From an uncultured Helicobacter sp. (GTDB lineage Bacteria; Campylobacterota; Campylobacteria; Campylobacterales; Helicobacteraceae): DNA of 64,000 bases. This document shows, in pieces, positions 8,968-18,893 of this stretch. Made by a program: the position numbers and the translations under genes. Under the pieces are notes generated by a model. It was not told the DNA's origin and did no database searches. It saw nothing but the letters and a program-made list of their open reading frames with translations. Each line of letters starts with the position of its first letter. Position 1 is the first letter of the stretch. The stretch lies in assembly GCA_944323645.1 (NCBI GenBank), contig CALUTE010000009.1, positions 1 to 64,000 on the forward strand, read 5' to 3'.

Positions 8968-10245
8968 GTGAGAATTATAAGCAGAGTGGGTGCTTTAGGC
9001 TTGGTTTTTTGTGTAAGTATATACGCTCAAAACAAGCAGTACATTAGTAAGCAAGCATTTTTTGAGGCTGTGGAAAAAAATACTATAACCCTTGTGCGCG
9101 ATAAGGCACAGTTTCAAAGCTTGCTAGAAACACAACGTGCTGCAAACTCTTGGGAGTCGCCATATGCTGAAATCGAAACAGATTTTACTAAAAACACCTA
9201 TGGTATAAAAGAAATCCAAACCACAGCTATTGTGATGCTGCGCCCAAAACTGCCTTGGGTACAAACTCTTCTTAGCAAAAGTTTGCGCCTACAAACAGAA
9301 CAATACCAAAAGACCTACGAGCTTTATAAAAATCTGGCTTTCATCTCTGCTAAACGACTTTATTTAAATTATATGATCACTAAGGAAAAATACAATATTG
9401 CTATTGCTCGTGAAAACAATTTCTTTTCTCAGCTACAAATTGCCAAAGCAAAGCTTAACGCTGGCAGTATGTCAAAAAAAGATTATATCAGTTTTAACAA
9501 CTCTTATCTTGATGCAAAGCTTCTCAAAATGCAAACCCAAACACAACTGCTTGATTTTCAACGCACACTCCACCAACTACTTGGATTTATCGAACCACAC
9601 AAATATCTTAATGCTGATGATATTGATGAGGAAATTCTAAGTCCGGCAAACGATGTCGTAGTCGATGGTGTGGCTTTTGGATACGCACAGATTGATCCAC
9701 AAACAATGCACCAATCCCTAGAATCCTCTCCCTACACAGAGATTCTCGCACTTCAAGCGAAAAACTATCAAAATAACGCTAAGTTAGCAAATCGCGATAG
9801 ATTTGATACCCTTGAACTTGGAGGAGGAATGATTCATTCCGAAAGCAATGATGGCGCGCAACTTAGATTCTCGATTCCTCTTCCTGTAACACCCAAAAAT
9901 ACCCATCTTAAGCGAAAATGGCTTGCACTACATAGTGGTAGTGTACGTGAAGGCGAAATTACTAAAAACAACTTACTTGTAAGCATGGATTCTTATCTTG
10001 ACCAGCTTCAGAGCAAAAAAAATTTTATTGAGCTCCAACAAGAAAATATCCAAAATAAGAAAGATCTTGTAGAGATGGGTAAAATTGCTTATGAAGCCCA
10101 AAAAATCAGCCTTTTTGAGTATCTATCCTATCAAAACTCATATATGGATAGTCTCATTATGCTCGCAGAAGCCAAACTCGAATATGTGGGTATCCAATCT
10201 CTTCTTGAGGAAACTTTAGGCGAAATGCTAGGAGATAAACAATGA
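8968..10245 (+). CDS. cznC: Outer membrane channel of metal efflux system (TolC family)
   Basis: The product is about 425 residues, with a signal peptide ending near SIYAQ and then long helices rich in Gln, Lys and Leu, typical of CusC/CzcC channels. I chose GTG at 8968 because GGGAG (8958-8962) lies 5 bases upstream; a TTG at 8956 is the alternative. The stop overlaps the adaptor start by 4 bases, so the operon is translationally coupled. From context it is the exit duct of the tripartite pump; the name follows H. pylori CznC by gene order and is provisional. Confidence 0.8.
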   Translation: MRIISRVGALGLVFCVSIYAQNKQYISKQAFFEAVEKNTITLVRDKAQFQSLLETQRAANSWESPYAEIETDFTKNTYGIKEIQTTAIVMLRPKLPWVQTLLSKSLRLQTEQYQKTYELYKNLAFISAKRLYLNYMITKEKYNIAIARENNFFSQLQIAKAKLNAGSMSKKDYISFNNSYLDAKLLKMQTQTQLLDFQRTLHQLLGFIEPHKYLNADDIDEEILSPANDVVVDGVAFGYAQIDPQTMHQSLESSPYTEILALQAKNYQNNAKLANRDRFDTLELGGGMIHSESNDGAQLRFSIPLPVTPKNTHLKRKWLALHSGSVREGEITKNNLLVSMDSYLDQLQSKKNFIELQQENIQNKKDLVEMGKIAYEAQKISLFEYLSYQNSYMDSLIMLAEAKLEYVGIQSLLEETLGEMLGDKQ

Positions 10246-11309
10246 AAAAAGTGTTGCTTAGTCTGACTTGTATGTTTTATATGCTTTATGGCTACTCTGA
10301 AGTGCGCATTGCACCTATGCAAGCACAGAGTATGGGAATCCAAGATATTCCTATCCAAAATCCAAGTATTTCGCGCGGTGTGCCTTTTAATGCTTTTATT
10401 GATTTTGATAATAAAGATTCCACAACGCAAAGCTCAACATTTGATGTGGTTGTTGTAGCTATTTATAGGCGTGAAGGAGAGCAAATTCAACAAAATGATG
10501 AAATTTGCGAGATTAGCTCCAATGAACTAAACAATCTTTATTTTGAAATAGAAAATACCCAAAACAAATACCGAGTCGCCGATCAAATCACCAAAAAAGA
10601 CAAAGAGTTGTTTGAAGCGGGTGTAATTTCCCAGCGTGAATATCAAACAAGCTATCTTACAAGTCGTGAGCTATTTTTAAAGCTTTCCCAACTCAAAAAC
10701 ACATTCAAGCTTTTTGGTATCGATCCAGAGCGCCCTAGAGGATCTTATGGATTCCGTGTCATTGCGAGTGCAAGTGGAATCCTTTCTGTCGCTCCAAAAA
10801 ATACTGGTGAAAAAATCTTGGCATTTACACCCTATGTTAGAATCTCAAAAAACAACAACCTACTTGCGCGCATAAAGATTCCGCTTTCTGTTTCAGACTA
10901 TGTGCTACCGGGCTCAAAGGTATATAGCGAAAATGGGCAGTATGTAGGAGATATCACCACTGTTTCAGTTGTTGTCGATAAAAACAATAACTCTATTATG
11001 GCAACTGCAGATTTGAAACAAAATATTTTTCATGTCGGAGAAGTGGTAGATATTTATATTGAAGGTAAGCAGCCAGAAGGCACCTTTGCTCTACCTTCTA
11101 ATGCGGTAATAAAAAATGGTAAAGACAATCTTATATTTATCAAAACCAAAAACGGCTATTTACCAAAAGTTGTGCGCATAATCGAAAAACGAAGCAAATC
11201 CTTTGTAATAGATTCTAAAGGATTCAAAGGTAATGAAAAAATCGCTTCAGGCGCACTTATCACACTCAAAGGGCTTATCAACAATCTTGGCAACAAGGGA
11301 GGAAATTAA
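10242..11309 (+). CDS. cznB: Periplasmic adaptor of metal efflux system (RND membrane fusion protein)
   Basis: The 355-residue protein has an N-terminal signal segment and the MFP plan: a short barrel-sandwich/lipoyl region split by a coiled-coil hairpin (about residues 85-150, with ENTQNKY and KDKELFEAGVISQREYQ), then beta-barrel blocks including LPSNAVI. It should link the inner membrane pump to the outer channel. Its start overlaps the preceding gene and its stop is directly followed by the pump ATG. Specificity cannot be read from it. I saw no clear His-rich metal-binding segment. Confidence 0.82.
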   Translation: MKKVLLSLTCMFYMLYGYSEVRIAPMQAQSMGIQDIPIQNPSISRGVPFNAFIDFDNKDSTTQSSTFDVVVVAIYRREGEQIQQNDEICEISSNELNNLYFEIENTQNKYRVADQITKKDKELFEAGVISQREYQTSYLTSRELFLKLSQLKNTFKLFGIDPERPRGSYGFRVIASASGILSVAPKNTGEKILAFTPYVRISKNNNLLARIKIPLSVSDYVLPGSKVYSENGQYVGDITTVSVVVDKNNNSIMATADLKQNIFHVGEVVDIYIEGKQPEGTFALPSNAVIKNGKDNLIFIKTKNGYLPKVVRIIEKRSKSFVIDSKGFKGNEKIASGALITLKGLINNLGNKGGN

Positions 11310-14300
11310 ATGCTAGCCAAGATTATTGAATTTTCTCTGATACAGCGCATTATCATAGTAATTTGCGCGTGTGCATTGCTTCTTTTTGGTGGATATAGCT
11401 TTTTGAGCATTCCTATTGATGCATTTCCTGATGTTTCTTCCACACAAGTTCGTGTCGCAGTAAAAGCAGCAGGTATGGCACCAGAGGAAGTGGAAAATCG
11501 TGTTGTGCGTCCGCTTGAGCTAGAGCTTCAAGGGCTTCCTGGACAAAAACTCCTGCGCTCTACCTCAAAATATGCAATTGCTGATATTGTTCTTGATTTT
11601 GAAGATAATGTTGATATTTATCTTGCGCGCCAAATGGTCAATGAAAGGCTTGCAAATGTGTTAAATGATCTTCCAAGTGGTGTAGATGTGCGCTTACAGC
11701 CTATTGTTACTCCACTTTCTGATATGTTTATGTTTACTATCGAGGGGGATATATCCAACCTAGAAAAACGTCATTTGCTTGATTTTGTCATTCGCCCAGA
11801 GATTCGAAAAATTAAAGGTGTGGCTGATGTGAGTTCGCTTGGAGGATTTGCGGAAGCCTTTGTTGTTGTACCAGATTTTAATGATATGGCGCGACTAGGG
11901 GTTACAATCACCCAGCTAGAAGAAGTGCTTGAGGCAAGTCTCAAAAACGATGGTGCCGGACGTGTGGATAGAGATGGCGAAAACTTTCTTGTAAAAATAC
12001 AAAACGCAGCCCTCACGCCCCAAGAAATTGCTGCCCTTGCAATACAAACACGAGTAGGCTTTGTAAAAATCGGTGATTTTGCAAACGTAAGCACAAGCTA
12101 TATAACAAGGCTTGGTTTTACCACTCGAAATGGTATGGGCGAGACAACGCAAGGAATTGTTTTCTCTCTCAAGGGTGCCAACTCCAAAGAAACCATTAGC
12201 AACATTTATGCAAAACTCGAAGAAATCAAACCCCAAATGCCAGAAAATGTACAAATCAATGTTTTTTACGATCGATCAGTTTTAACCAAAAAAGCAGTAG
12301 ATAATGTAACCAAAGTCCTTATTGAAGCCATTGTACTAATTATTGTGCTACTATTTTTATTTTTAGGTGATCTGCGCGCTGCGATAGCGGTGAGCGTAAT
12401 TTTGCCCTGTGCTTTATCGGTGGCATTTATCTGTATGAGTCTTAATGGAATGACAGCAAACCTTATGAGTCTTGGAGGACTTGCAATTGCCATAGGGATT
12501 CTGGTAGATTCCGCGGTGGTTATGGTAGAAAATGCCTTTGAAAAGCTAAGTTCCAACACCACAACCACAAAGCTTCATGCGCTCTATCGCGCTTGTAAAG
12601 AGATTTCTGTTTCTGTGGTAAGCGGAATTATCATCATAATTGTATTTTTCGTCCCAATCCTTACGCTTGAAGGTTTAGAAGGTAAAATGTTTGCGCCTCT
12701 TGCCAAAAGCATAGTGTTTGCACTGCTTGGCTCTTTAGTACTCTCTATAACAGTGATTCCAGTTATTGCCTCGCTTGTTCTAAAAACAAAAGAACACAAA
12801 GAAACACTAATCACGCGTTTCTTTTACAGAATCTATACACCAACGCTAAATTTCTGTCTCACACACAGCAAAAAGGTAATCATATTTGCCCTTGTATTTT
12901 TGGTAGCAAGTCTTTCGCTTTTTCCATTTGTAGGAAAATCTTTTATGCCAACACTTGATGAGGGCGATGTAGTGCTTATGGTTGAGACAACCCCATCTAT
13001 TTCACTAACTCAATCACGCGATCTTATTTTGCGCATTCAAAGAGCCATAAAAGAATCAGTTCCTGAAGTCAAAGAAATTGTCGCACGCACTGGGACAGAT
13101 GAGCTAGGACTTAGTCTTGATGGGCTTAATCAAAGCGATATGTTTATTTCTTTTGTTCCCAAAGAACAGTGGCAGGTAAAAACTAAACAACAAGTTCTTG
13201 AAAAAATTTCGTATGCACTTAGAGATTTTGTAGGAATTAGCTTCACTTTTACGCAGCCTATTGATATGAGAATTTCCGAAATGCTCACAGGAGTACGCGG
13301 GGATTTGGCAATAAAGATTTTTGGTGATGATATTCCAACGCTTAATGCACTTAGCAAACAAGTAAAAGAGATTCTTGAGGGTGTTCGAGGAAGCTCTGAA
13401 GTATTTACTACCCTAAATGAAGGTGTAAATTACCTTTATATCACGCCTGAAAAGCATATTATGAGCAATGTTGGAGTAAGCATAGATGAATTTGCTAAAT
13501 TTATGAAATCTTCTTTGGAGGGCATTATTGTTTCCTATATTCCTCTAGGCGTAGCACGCATACCAGTTATCATACGCCAAGACCCAGAGATTTCTACAGA
13601 CATCACAAAACTTGAGGCATTAGAAATTTTCTCATCTCGTGGCTATGTTGTACCTATTAGTTCCATAGCTGAAATAAAAGAAGTTGATGGTCCTGTAACA
13701 ATCGTACGCGAAAACAATCGCCGAATGAGCGTTGTGCGTAGTAATGTCGAAAACCGCGATCTTGGTGGATTTGTAAATGAAGCGAAAGAAAAAATCAGCG
13801 CACAAGTAAAGCTACCACCTAATTATTTTATTACTTATGGCGGACAATTTGAAAATCAGCAGCGCGCAAATGCTCGGTTTGCTGTGGTAATTCCTATAAG
13901 TATTGTGGTCATATTTTTTATTTTGTATTTCACATTCAAAAGCATTCCCTTGGCGCTTTTGATTCTGCTTAATATTCCTTTTGCGGTAACAGGTGGGCTC
14001 ATCTCACTCTTCTTGTCTGGGGAATATATTTCAGTACCAGCAAGTATCGGATTTATCACGCTTTTTGGCATTGCTGTGCTAAATGGGGTGGTTATGATAG
14101 GCTATTTCAAAGAGCTAATAAAACAGGGCAAAAGTGTTGATGAAGCAGTTATAATGGGTGCAAAAAGACGCTTGCGCCCTATTCTTATGACTGCTTTTAT
14201 CGCAGCTTTTGGACTTGTGCCAATGTTGCTTTCTAGTGGCGTAGGAAGTGAGGTGCAAAAGCCGCTTGCGGTGGTTGTGCTAGGCGGGCTTGTAACATCT

Positions 14301-14366
14301 AGCTCACTGACACTTTTGCTACTGCCTGCTATGTTTCGCATCATTGCTAAACGCATACACATTTAA
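11310..14366 (+). CDS. cznA: Heavy-metal efflux RND pump (CznA/CusA-like)
   Basis: The 1018-residue proton-driven pump has the RND plan of twelve membrane segments and two large periplasmic loops, with IPIDAFPDVSSTQV near the N-terminus. TM4 (residues 388-408) reads LGGLAIAIGILVDSAVVMVEN, giving D400 and E407 for proton relay. The first Asp of the CzcA DFGxxxDGA signature is replaced by Ala-Ile-Gly, as in CusA-like or broader divalent pumps. The GGAGG ribosome site overlaps the end of the adaptor gene. In H. pylori the equivalent genes confer Cd, Zn and Ni resistance; transferring that substrate range here is inference. Confidence 0.88.
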   Translation: MLAKIIEFSLIQRIIIVICACALLLFGGYSFLSIPIDAFPDVSSTQVRVAVKAAGMAPEEVENRVVRPLELELQGLPGQKLLRSTSKYAIADIVLDFEDNVDIYLARQMVNERLANVLNDLPSGVDVRLQPIVTPLSDMFMFTIEGDISNLEKRHLLDFVIRPEIRKIKGVADVSSLGGFAEAFVVVPDFNDMARLGVTITQLEEVLEASLKNDGAGRVDRDGENFLVKIQNAALTPQEIAALAIQTRVGFVKIGDFANVSTSYITRLGFTTRNGMGETTQGIVFSLKGANSKETISNIYAKLEEIKPQMPENVQINVFYDRSVLTKKAVDNVTKVLIEAIVLIIVLLFLFLGDLRAAIAVSVILPCALSVAFICMSLNGMTANLMSLGGLAIAIGILVDSAVVMVENAFEKLSSNTTTTKLHALYRACKEISVSVVSGIIIIIVFFVPILTLEGLEGKMFAPLAKSIVFALLGSLVLSITVIPVIASLVLKTKEHKETLITRFFYRIYTPTLNFCLTHSKKVIIFALVFLVASLSLFPFVGKSFMPTLDEGDVVLMVETTPSISLTQSRDLILRIQRAIKESVPEVKEIVARTGTDELGLSLDGLNQSDMFISFVPKEQWQVKTKQQVLEKISYALRDFVGISFTFTQPIDMRISEMLTGVRGDLAIKIFGDDIPTLNALSKQVKEILEGVRGSSEVFTTLNEGVNYLYITPEKHIMSNVGVSIDEFAKFMKSSLEGIIVSYIPLGVARIPVIIRQDPEISTDITKLEALEIFSSRGYVVPISSIAEIKEVDGPVTIVRENNRRMSVVRSNVENRDLGGFVNEAKEKISAQVKLPPNYFITYGGQFENQQRANARFAVVIPISIVVIFFILYFTFKSIPLALLILLNIPFAVTGGLISLFLSGEYISVPASIGFITLFGIAVLNGVVMIGYFKELIKQGKSVDEAVIMGAKRRLRPILMTAFIAAFGLVPMLLSSGVGSEVQKPLAVVVLGGLVTSSSLTLLLLPAMFRIIAKRIHI

Positions 14367-14377
14367 GGAGAAACATA

Positions 14378-14674
14378 ATGTGTAGCTATCTACAAATCTA
14401 TGCAGACATCAAGCTCAAAGATCATATCGTGGATTCTCTACTTGAACGAAGACTCAATGACTTTTACTACACACATTGTGATAAATATGCCGCACGAAAT
14501 CTACTCATAAGTAGTCGCGAACAAGTAAGTGGGCGAAAACAATATGGACGATTTGAAATCTTCATCGATTATGATAGGGCGGTTGAGATTGTTGAATATT
14601 TCTATGGGCAATACGGACGCGATAATGTTAGTTGTTTTATGATACAAAGTGTTGAAGATTTTGGAAAAAACTGA
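14378..14674 (+). CDS. DUF3240-like small protein of the metal efflux operon
   Basis: This 98-residue soluble protein has no signal peptide and starts 11 bases after the pump gene with AAGGAGA in front. Length, position and the C-terminal half (EIFIDYDRAVEIVEYFY followed by VSCFMIQSVEDFG) fit the DUF3240 family found beside CzcA/CusA pumps, which is expected to adopt a PII-like ferredoxin fold. It holds three Cys and two His that might bind metal. A regulatory or sensing role is inferred from location only. Confidence 0.55.
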   Translation: MCSYLQIYADIKLKDHIVDSLLERRLNDFYYTHCDKYAARNLLISSREQVSGRKQYGRFEIFIDYDRAVEIVEYFYGQYGRDNVSCFMIQSVEDFGKN

Positions 14675-14742
14675 ATCTGCTAATTCAAACTCGCTCTTGA
14701 TTCTGTATCTCTAATTTTATCTTCTGGTACTTCTTGCAATAT

Positions 14743-15192
14743 CTAATCAACTTCAATACGATTAGTGGTGCTAGATACCAACGCAAAATAGCGTTCTAAA
14801 ATTTCACAAGCCGCCAAAGAGTCCAATGTGCCGTTTTTTATGTAAGTTTTTTTGGCTTTTTTGCGCACGTGCTGCAATGATTCTAAGGCATTAATGCTTG
14901 TAAAATCCTCATCTATATACACAACTTCGCCGCAGAAATCAAGCAACCCAACAAAATGCTTTATACGCTCTGTGGTTATGGCATTATCTCTTGGAATCCC
15001 AACGACAAGTATGCGTATATCACGAGTATTTAAAAGATTTGTGAGCGCACTTGCTGCCTGATTACGATTATGGCGTATGATAGGTGAAAGAGGCAAAATA
15101 ATCCCCTGCAACCTATGTGCGCAGCCTATGCGCTTTAGCCCAATATCGCAAGCTAGAATCTGGTGTTCTGCCACCGACATAGTACCTAGCAT
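14743..15192 (-). CDS. ruvX: RuvX/YqgF RNase H-fold nuclease
   Basis: The 149-residue protein has ACDIGLKRIGCA at the N-terminus, the first catalytic Asp block of the YqgF/RuvX family. It also has LVVGIPR in the middle and the YIDEDFTSINA block with acidic residues near residue 95. In other bacteria this enzyme processes the 5' end of pre-16S rRNA, and Holliday junction resolution has been proposed. It starts 3 bases after dprA ends, so the two are coupled. A second in-frame ATG at residue 5 is an alternative start. Confidence 0.85.
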   Translation of the reverse strand: MLGTMSVAEHQILACDIGLKRIGCAHRLQGIILPLSPIIRHNRNQAASALTNLLNTRDIRILVVGIPRDNAITTERIKHFVGLLDFCGEVVYIDEDFTSINALESLQHVRKKAKKTYIKNGTLDSLAACEILERYFALVSSTTNRIEVD

Positions 15193-15195
15193 TTT

Positions 15196-16005
15196 TCATA
15201 ATTCCTTGAGTACCACGCGCCCATTAATGCGCTCGATTTTGCCCTCAATCTCATATTCTAATAATACATCGCCATAGCGCAAATACGCCTCCTCAAAAGA
15301 AGGATTTGTACGACAAAAATCAAGGAATGTATCAGTCTTAGAATCCCTCCTAGATTCTGACGTAGTAATATTAATTTCTTGCAAGAAAGATTCTATACTA
15401 AAAATTGGTTTGGCAACATTGCTAATAAGCAACTCTTGTGTGCCCAAAGATTCTCCTATGCGGTGCACCAGTACAAAAAGTGGCTTATTGAGCTTGCGAC
15501 AGATATTAGCACTATATAAGGATCCACTCTGCATATCTGCTTGTGGAATAATAACAATATCACTCAAGCCTACCACTATGCGGTTACGATGAAGAAAATC
15601 ATAGGCTTTTGGGTTTGGATTATGTTCATACTCGCTAATAATAAGTCCTCCTTGGGTAGCGATTGCACGAATAATTGCAGAATTGCTTGCGGGATAAAGC
15701 TTATCAAGACTTGTTGGAGAGACACAAATAGTATGTGGCATAGCTGCTTTATGGGCAATAATATCTGTCCCAAGCGCGCCACCACTGACAATAATCGCAC
15801 CTGCTTGAACAAGAGCCTTTGCAAGAAGAGAAGTTTGTAGTTGTGCATATGTATTTGGTTTGCGCGTACCTATGATAGCAACCTTAAGTGGTGCATTTAA
15901 AAGCCCTGTATCGCCCACATAAAAAAGTGTTTTTGGCGGTGTTGATAACTCCAGCAAAACATCTGGCACGCGCCCAAGTGTCAGAATCTCAAAACCACTT
16001 TGCAT
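15196..16005 (-). CDS. dprA: DNA processing protein DprA
   Basis: The 269-residue protein loads RecA on incoming single-stranded DNA in natural transformation. The Rossmann-like core shows VAIIGTRKPNTYA, IIVSGGALGTDIIAHKAA and GGLIISEY, and a C-terminal winged-helix-like region follows. Length matches the short Helicobacter form without the N-terminal SAM domain. It lies between the deacetylase and ruvX on the minus strand. Its presence implies competence, which bears on the repeated heptamer described under findings. Confidence 0.93.
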   Translation of the reverse strand: MQSGFEILTLGRVPDVLLELSTPPKTLFYVGDTGLLNAPLKVAIIGTRKPNTYAQLQTSLLAKALVQAGAIIVSGGALGTDIIAHKAAMPHTICVSPTSLDKLYPASNSAIIRAIATQGGLIISEYEHNPNPKAYDFLHRNRIVVGLSDIVIIPQADMQSGSLYSANICRKLNKPLFVLVHRIGESLGTQELLISNVAKPIFSIESFLQEINITTSESRRDSKTDTFLDFCRTNPSFEEAYLRYGDVLLEYEIEGKIERINGRVVLKEL

Positions 16006-16008
16006 TCA

Positions 16009-17730
16009 CTATTGAACAATATCATCAGAATCTAAAAAGTCTCTTGGCTTTGCGCCTGTGCTTTGTGAGCTAGAGCCTTGCTTATTATTCCATTCTAAGT
16101 TAATAAACCCCTGCTGCTTATTTTTGCTTTTCCTATCGCTTGGACAACCAGAAACAAACGCCTCCACATCGCTTTGCTCACAATCTTTAATTGTATCAAA
16201 TGTAGGTTGTTTTTGCTTTTGGGGAGGTTGTTTGGGTTTGGTGGCTGATTTTTGTTTGCTTTGACGTTTGGCTTCATCAAACATTGTTTTATCTATTTTT
16301 GATGGTTTTGGTTCAATGGGCTTTGATGTACCAACTACTTGAGCCTTGGCATCTTGAGAGCTTTGGTGCGCAGCCTGACTGGGCGATACGGGACCTTGTG
16401 TGCTGTTATCTTGTTTTGAATCCACAGTAGCGATAGGCTTATTTGACTCATTGGATACCACATCTGCTTTATTATCAGTAGGAACAGCAGTTTGAGCAAT
16501 CACACCCGTATCTTTTGTGCCCAAGCCCTGTGCGCTAGAATCTTGATCCAAAGCTTTTGTGCCAGATTCTGCTTGCTCATTACCTTCAAGATAAACATTG
16601 CTTGGCAAAGACTCCTTGATAAAAGGATTCTCTTGTGCAGCTGGCATACTTGAGGTGGTTTGCGTGGTTGGGTGCATAGATGATTCATTAGATAATGTGT
16701 CTTTAGCTGCTTGGGTTTTTATACTAGCATCTGGTTTTTGGGGCTTGGTATGCTGGGCAGTATTGACACCCTGCTTGGCGGCAACATTATTGGTTAGAGA
16801 GGATTTTGTACGCTTTTCTGTAGCAATATTATCTGCCATAAGTGCGCGCGAAATGGGAATGTCTTTAATATAAACAAGTTCAACTTCTTGAAGCACGCTT
16901 TTCTTAGCCTGACCCAATGCTTTAAATGTTGCAGTGTGCGGATGACAAATCGCTATTGCATATCCCTTTTTTTTAGCAAGTGAAACTGCAGACTCAATTT
17001 GTTTGAGGATATACCCCACTTCAAGTGTATTGTCCAAAAACACATCACGCTCAAGAAGTTTGCGCCCCTGCTGCTTATAGATTGCTGCAACAACACTATC
17101 TTGTGTTGTACGAGAATCTACAAATTCTATACCATTCTCTCCCAAAACTGCAAGCAGATTCTGCATATCAGGCATACTCGCTGTAAATTTACTGCCTGTA
17201 TGATTGTTTAAAAACATTAATCGAGGAAAATCACGTTTAATAGCAACAATGTGTTGATTGATTTCTTCCTTTGTCATACCTGTTCGCATCCATTGGTGTC
17301 GTGATTTTTGTTGCGTAGTTGCCTCCATTGGCAAATGCACCATATAAAACGGTACAGAGGCAGCCATTTTGGCAGTATCAGGAGAATCTTTACTAACAGG
17401 AAAAAATGAGGGGGTTATAATAAGTCCTAATTTTTGCAGATTTTTTAGCTGGCTAGGATACGCCATATCATCCATAATAATGGCAAGCAAAGGTTTTGAG
17501 TGTGAGTGTTCGGAAGGTTTCTTGGGAGAATCTTGCACCGATGCAAAAATGCCGCCCCAATCAATATCTTTAGTATTTTTGGTGCTAGATTCTATACCCT
17601 TAGTATCAATGTTGCTAGACAAACTATCTTGATACGCCTTGTAACCAAAATATCCCCCTGTTCCAAGCAATGCAATAATGACAAGGGTACTAATGTTTTT
17701 TAGAATTCTAAAAACTCTTGTGTTTCTCAT
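16009..17730 (-). CDS. Divergent polysaccharide deacetylase-family protein with long disordered tail
   Basis: The 573-residue protein has an N-terminal membrane anchor (about residues 13-30) and a NodB-like domain of the YibQ/DUF610 divergent type (about residues 55-290). That domain has LAIIMDDMAYP, HLPMEA, FLNNHTGSKFT and IAICHPHTAT. The last 270 residues are low complexity, rich in Gln, Ser, Thr, Lys and Pro, and look disordered. The domain suggests a periplasmic cell-wall or polysaccharide role, but family members often lack a proven activity. It sits between minE and dprA, genes that I recall as adjacent in H. pylori. Confidence 0.75.
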   Translation of the reverse strand: MRNTRVFRILKNISTLVIIALLGTGGYFGYKAYQDSLSSNIDTKGIESSTKNTKDIDWGGIFASVQDSPKKPSEHSHSKPLLAIIMDDMAYPSQLKNLQKLGLIITPSFFPVSKDSPDTAKMAASVPFYMVHLPMEATTQQKSRHQWMRTGMTKEEINQHIVAIKRDFPRLMFLNNHTGSKFTASMPDMQNLLAVLGENGIEFVDSRTTQDSVVAAIYKQQGRKLLERDVFLDNTLEVGYILKQIESAVSLAKKKGYAIAICHPHTATFKALGQAKKSVLQEVELVYIKDIPISRALMADNIATEKRTKSSLTNNVAAKQGVNTAQHTKPQKPDASIKTQAAKDTLSNESSMHPTTQTTSSMPAAQENPFIKESLPSNVYLEGNEQAESGTKALDQDSSAQGLGTKDTGVIAQTAVPTDNKADVVSNESNKPIATVDSKQDNSTQGPVSPSQAAHQSSQDAKAQVVGTSKPIEPKPSKIDKTMFDEAKRQSKQKSATKPKQPPQKQKQPTFDTIKDCEQSDVEAFVSGCPSDRKSKNKQQGFINLEWNNKQGSSSQSTGAKPRDFLDSDDIVQ

Positions 17731-17739
17731 TGCTACAAC

Positions 17740-17973
17740 CTAAGTATGATCGAGTATGATTTCTATCTCAAGTGTGCTAATATTTTGGTTAGAATCCGCA
17801 CGAACAGAGATTTTATCAGTGTGTGTGTATTTGCGCACGACTTGCAAAAGCTCTTGTTGCATTTCTTCGATATGTGGAATCTGCGCACTACGCTCATGAG
17901 AGAGAACCAATGTCAGCCTGTTGTATGCAGTCTGCGCGCTAGCAGATTCTTTACCAAATCCAAATAGTCTCAT
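17740..17973 (-). CDS. minE: Cell division topological specificity factor MinE
   Basis: The 77-residue protein starts with an amphipathic segment (MRLFGFG), the membrane-contact sequence of MinE. The MinD-contact helix region follows ([11 protein letters not shown]) and then the beta-stranded dimer domain with [10 protein letters not shown] at the end. It stimulates MinD ATPase and drives Min oscillation. Its ATG overlaps the minD stop by four bases, so the pair is translationally coupled. Confidence 0.95.
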   Translation of the reverse strand: MRLFGFGKESASAQTAYNRLTLVLSHERSAQIPHIEEMQQELLQVVRKYTHTDKISVRADSNQNISTLEIEIILDHT

Positions 17974-18779
17974 CGAAACAACCTCTTAAAAGATTTTAAA
18001 ATGCCGCCCTGTGATTTAAAATCTACAAAAGGCACCTCATCGCCCAATATCCGTGCGACAATACGCTTGTAACACTCACCGCTTATGCTGTTTTTGTCAT
18101 AAACCACTGGCATACCGCAGTTTGTTGCAGAAACAACCTTCTCATCTTCAGGTATAAGTCCAATAAGCGGTATAGCTAAAATCTTCAGCACATCATCACT
18201 ACTAAGCATTGACCCGCTCTCTACAAGCTCTGGCTTAATACGATTGATAATAAGATGTTTTTGAACCTTCTTACCCTGTACAGCCCTATCAGATTTTGCA
18301 TCAATAATCCCTATCACTCTATCACTATCGCGCACGGAGCTCACCTCTGGAGTAACAACAATCAATGCACGATCTGCCCAAAAAATAGTATGCTCAAATC
18401 CTCCTTCAATGCCCGCTGGAGAATCTAACAAAATATAATCAAACTCTTTTTTTAACTCCTCAATAAGAGTCTTGACTTTGTTTTTGTCTAAAATAGTCTT
18501 ATCTTTACTCTGGCTTGCTGGCAAAAACGAGAGATTAGGAATTTGCTTATCCTGAATCAATGCCTGAGAAAGCACACACTTTCCCTCCATAACATCAACC
18601 ACATCATATACAATGCGATTTTCTAGACCCAAAATCATATCAAGATTGCGCAAGCCAATATCAAAATCTACTGCCACAACCTTTTGCCCTACAAGCCCCA
18701 GTCCAACAGCTATATTTGCAGTAGCAGTAGATTTGCCTACACCACCCTTTCCTGATGTAATGGTAATAACTTCTGCCAT
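17970..18779 (-). CDS. minD: Septum site-determining ATPase MinD
   Basis: The 269-residue ParA-family ATPase has the deviant Walker [10 protein letters not shown] near residues 10-18, FDIGLRNLD, and LLDSPAGIE. Its C-terminal amphipathic membrane-targeting helix is [12 protein letters not shown]. With MinE it positions the division septum. It is the first gene of the minD-minE-deacetylase-dprA-ruvX run, so the promoter should lie in 18780-18893. ilvC, which I recall as its neighbour in H. pylori, is not here. Confidence 0.97.
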   Translation of the reverse strand: MAEVITITSGKGGVGKSTATANIAVGLGLVGQKVVAVDFDIGLRNLDMILGLENRIVYDVVDVMEGKCVLSQALIQDKQIPNLSFLPASQSKDKTILDKNKVKTLIEELKKEFDYILLDSPAGIEGGFEHTIFWADRALIVVTPEVSSVRDSDRVIGIIDAKSDRAVQGKKVQKHLIINRIKPELVESGSMLSSDDVLKILAIPLIGLIPEDEKVVSATNCGMPVVYDKNSISGECYKRIVARILGDEVPFVDFKSQGGILKSFKRLFR

Positions 18780-18893
18780 TATTGTCTCCTACATAAATTA
18801 CAAAAATAAATTTTTCACTATTGTAGCACTTGTTTTGCTAGATAGGTGCATTTTGTGAATAAAGCAATTCATATTCCTAAAGCTTCCTTAACC

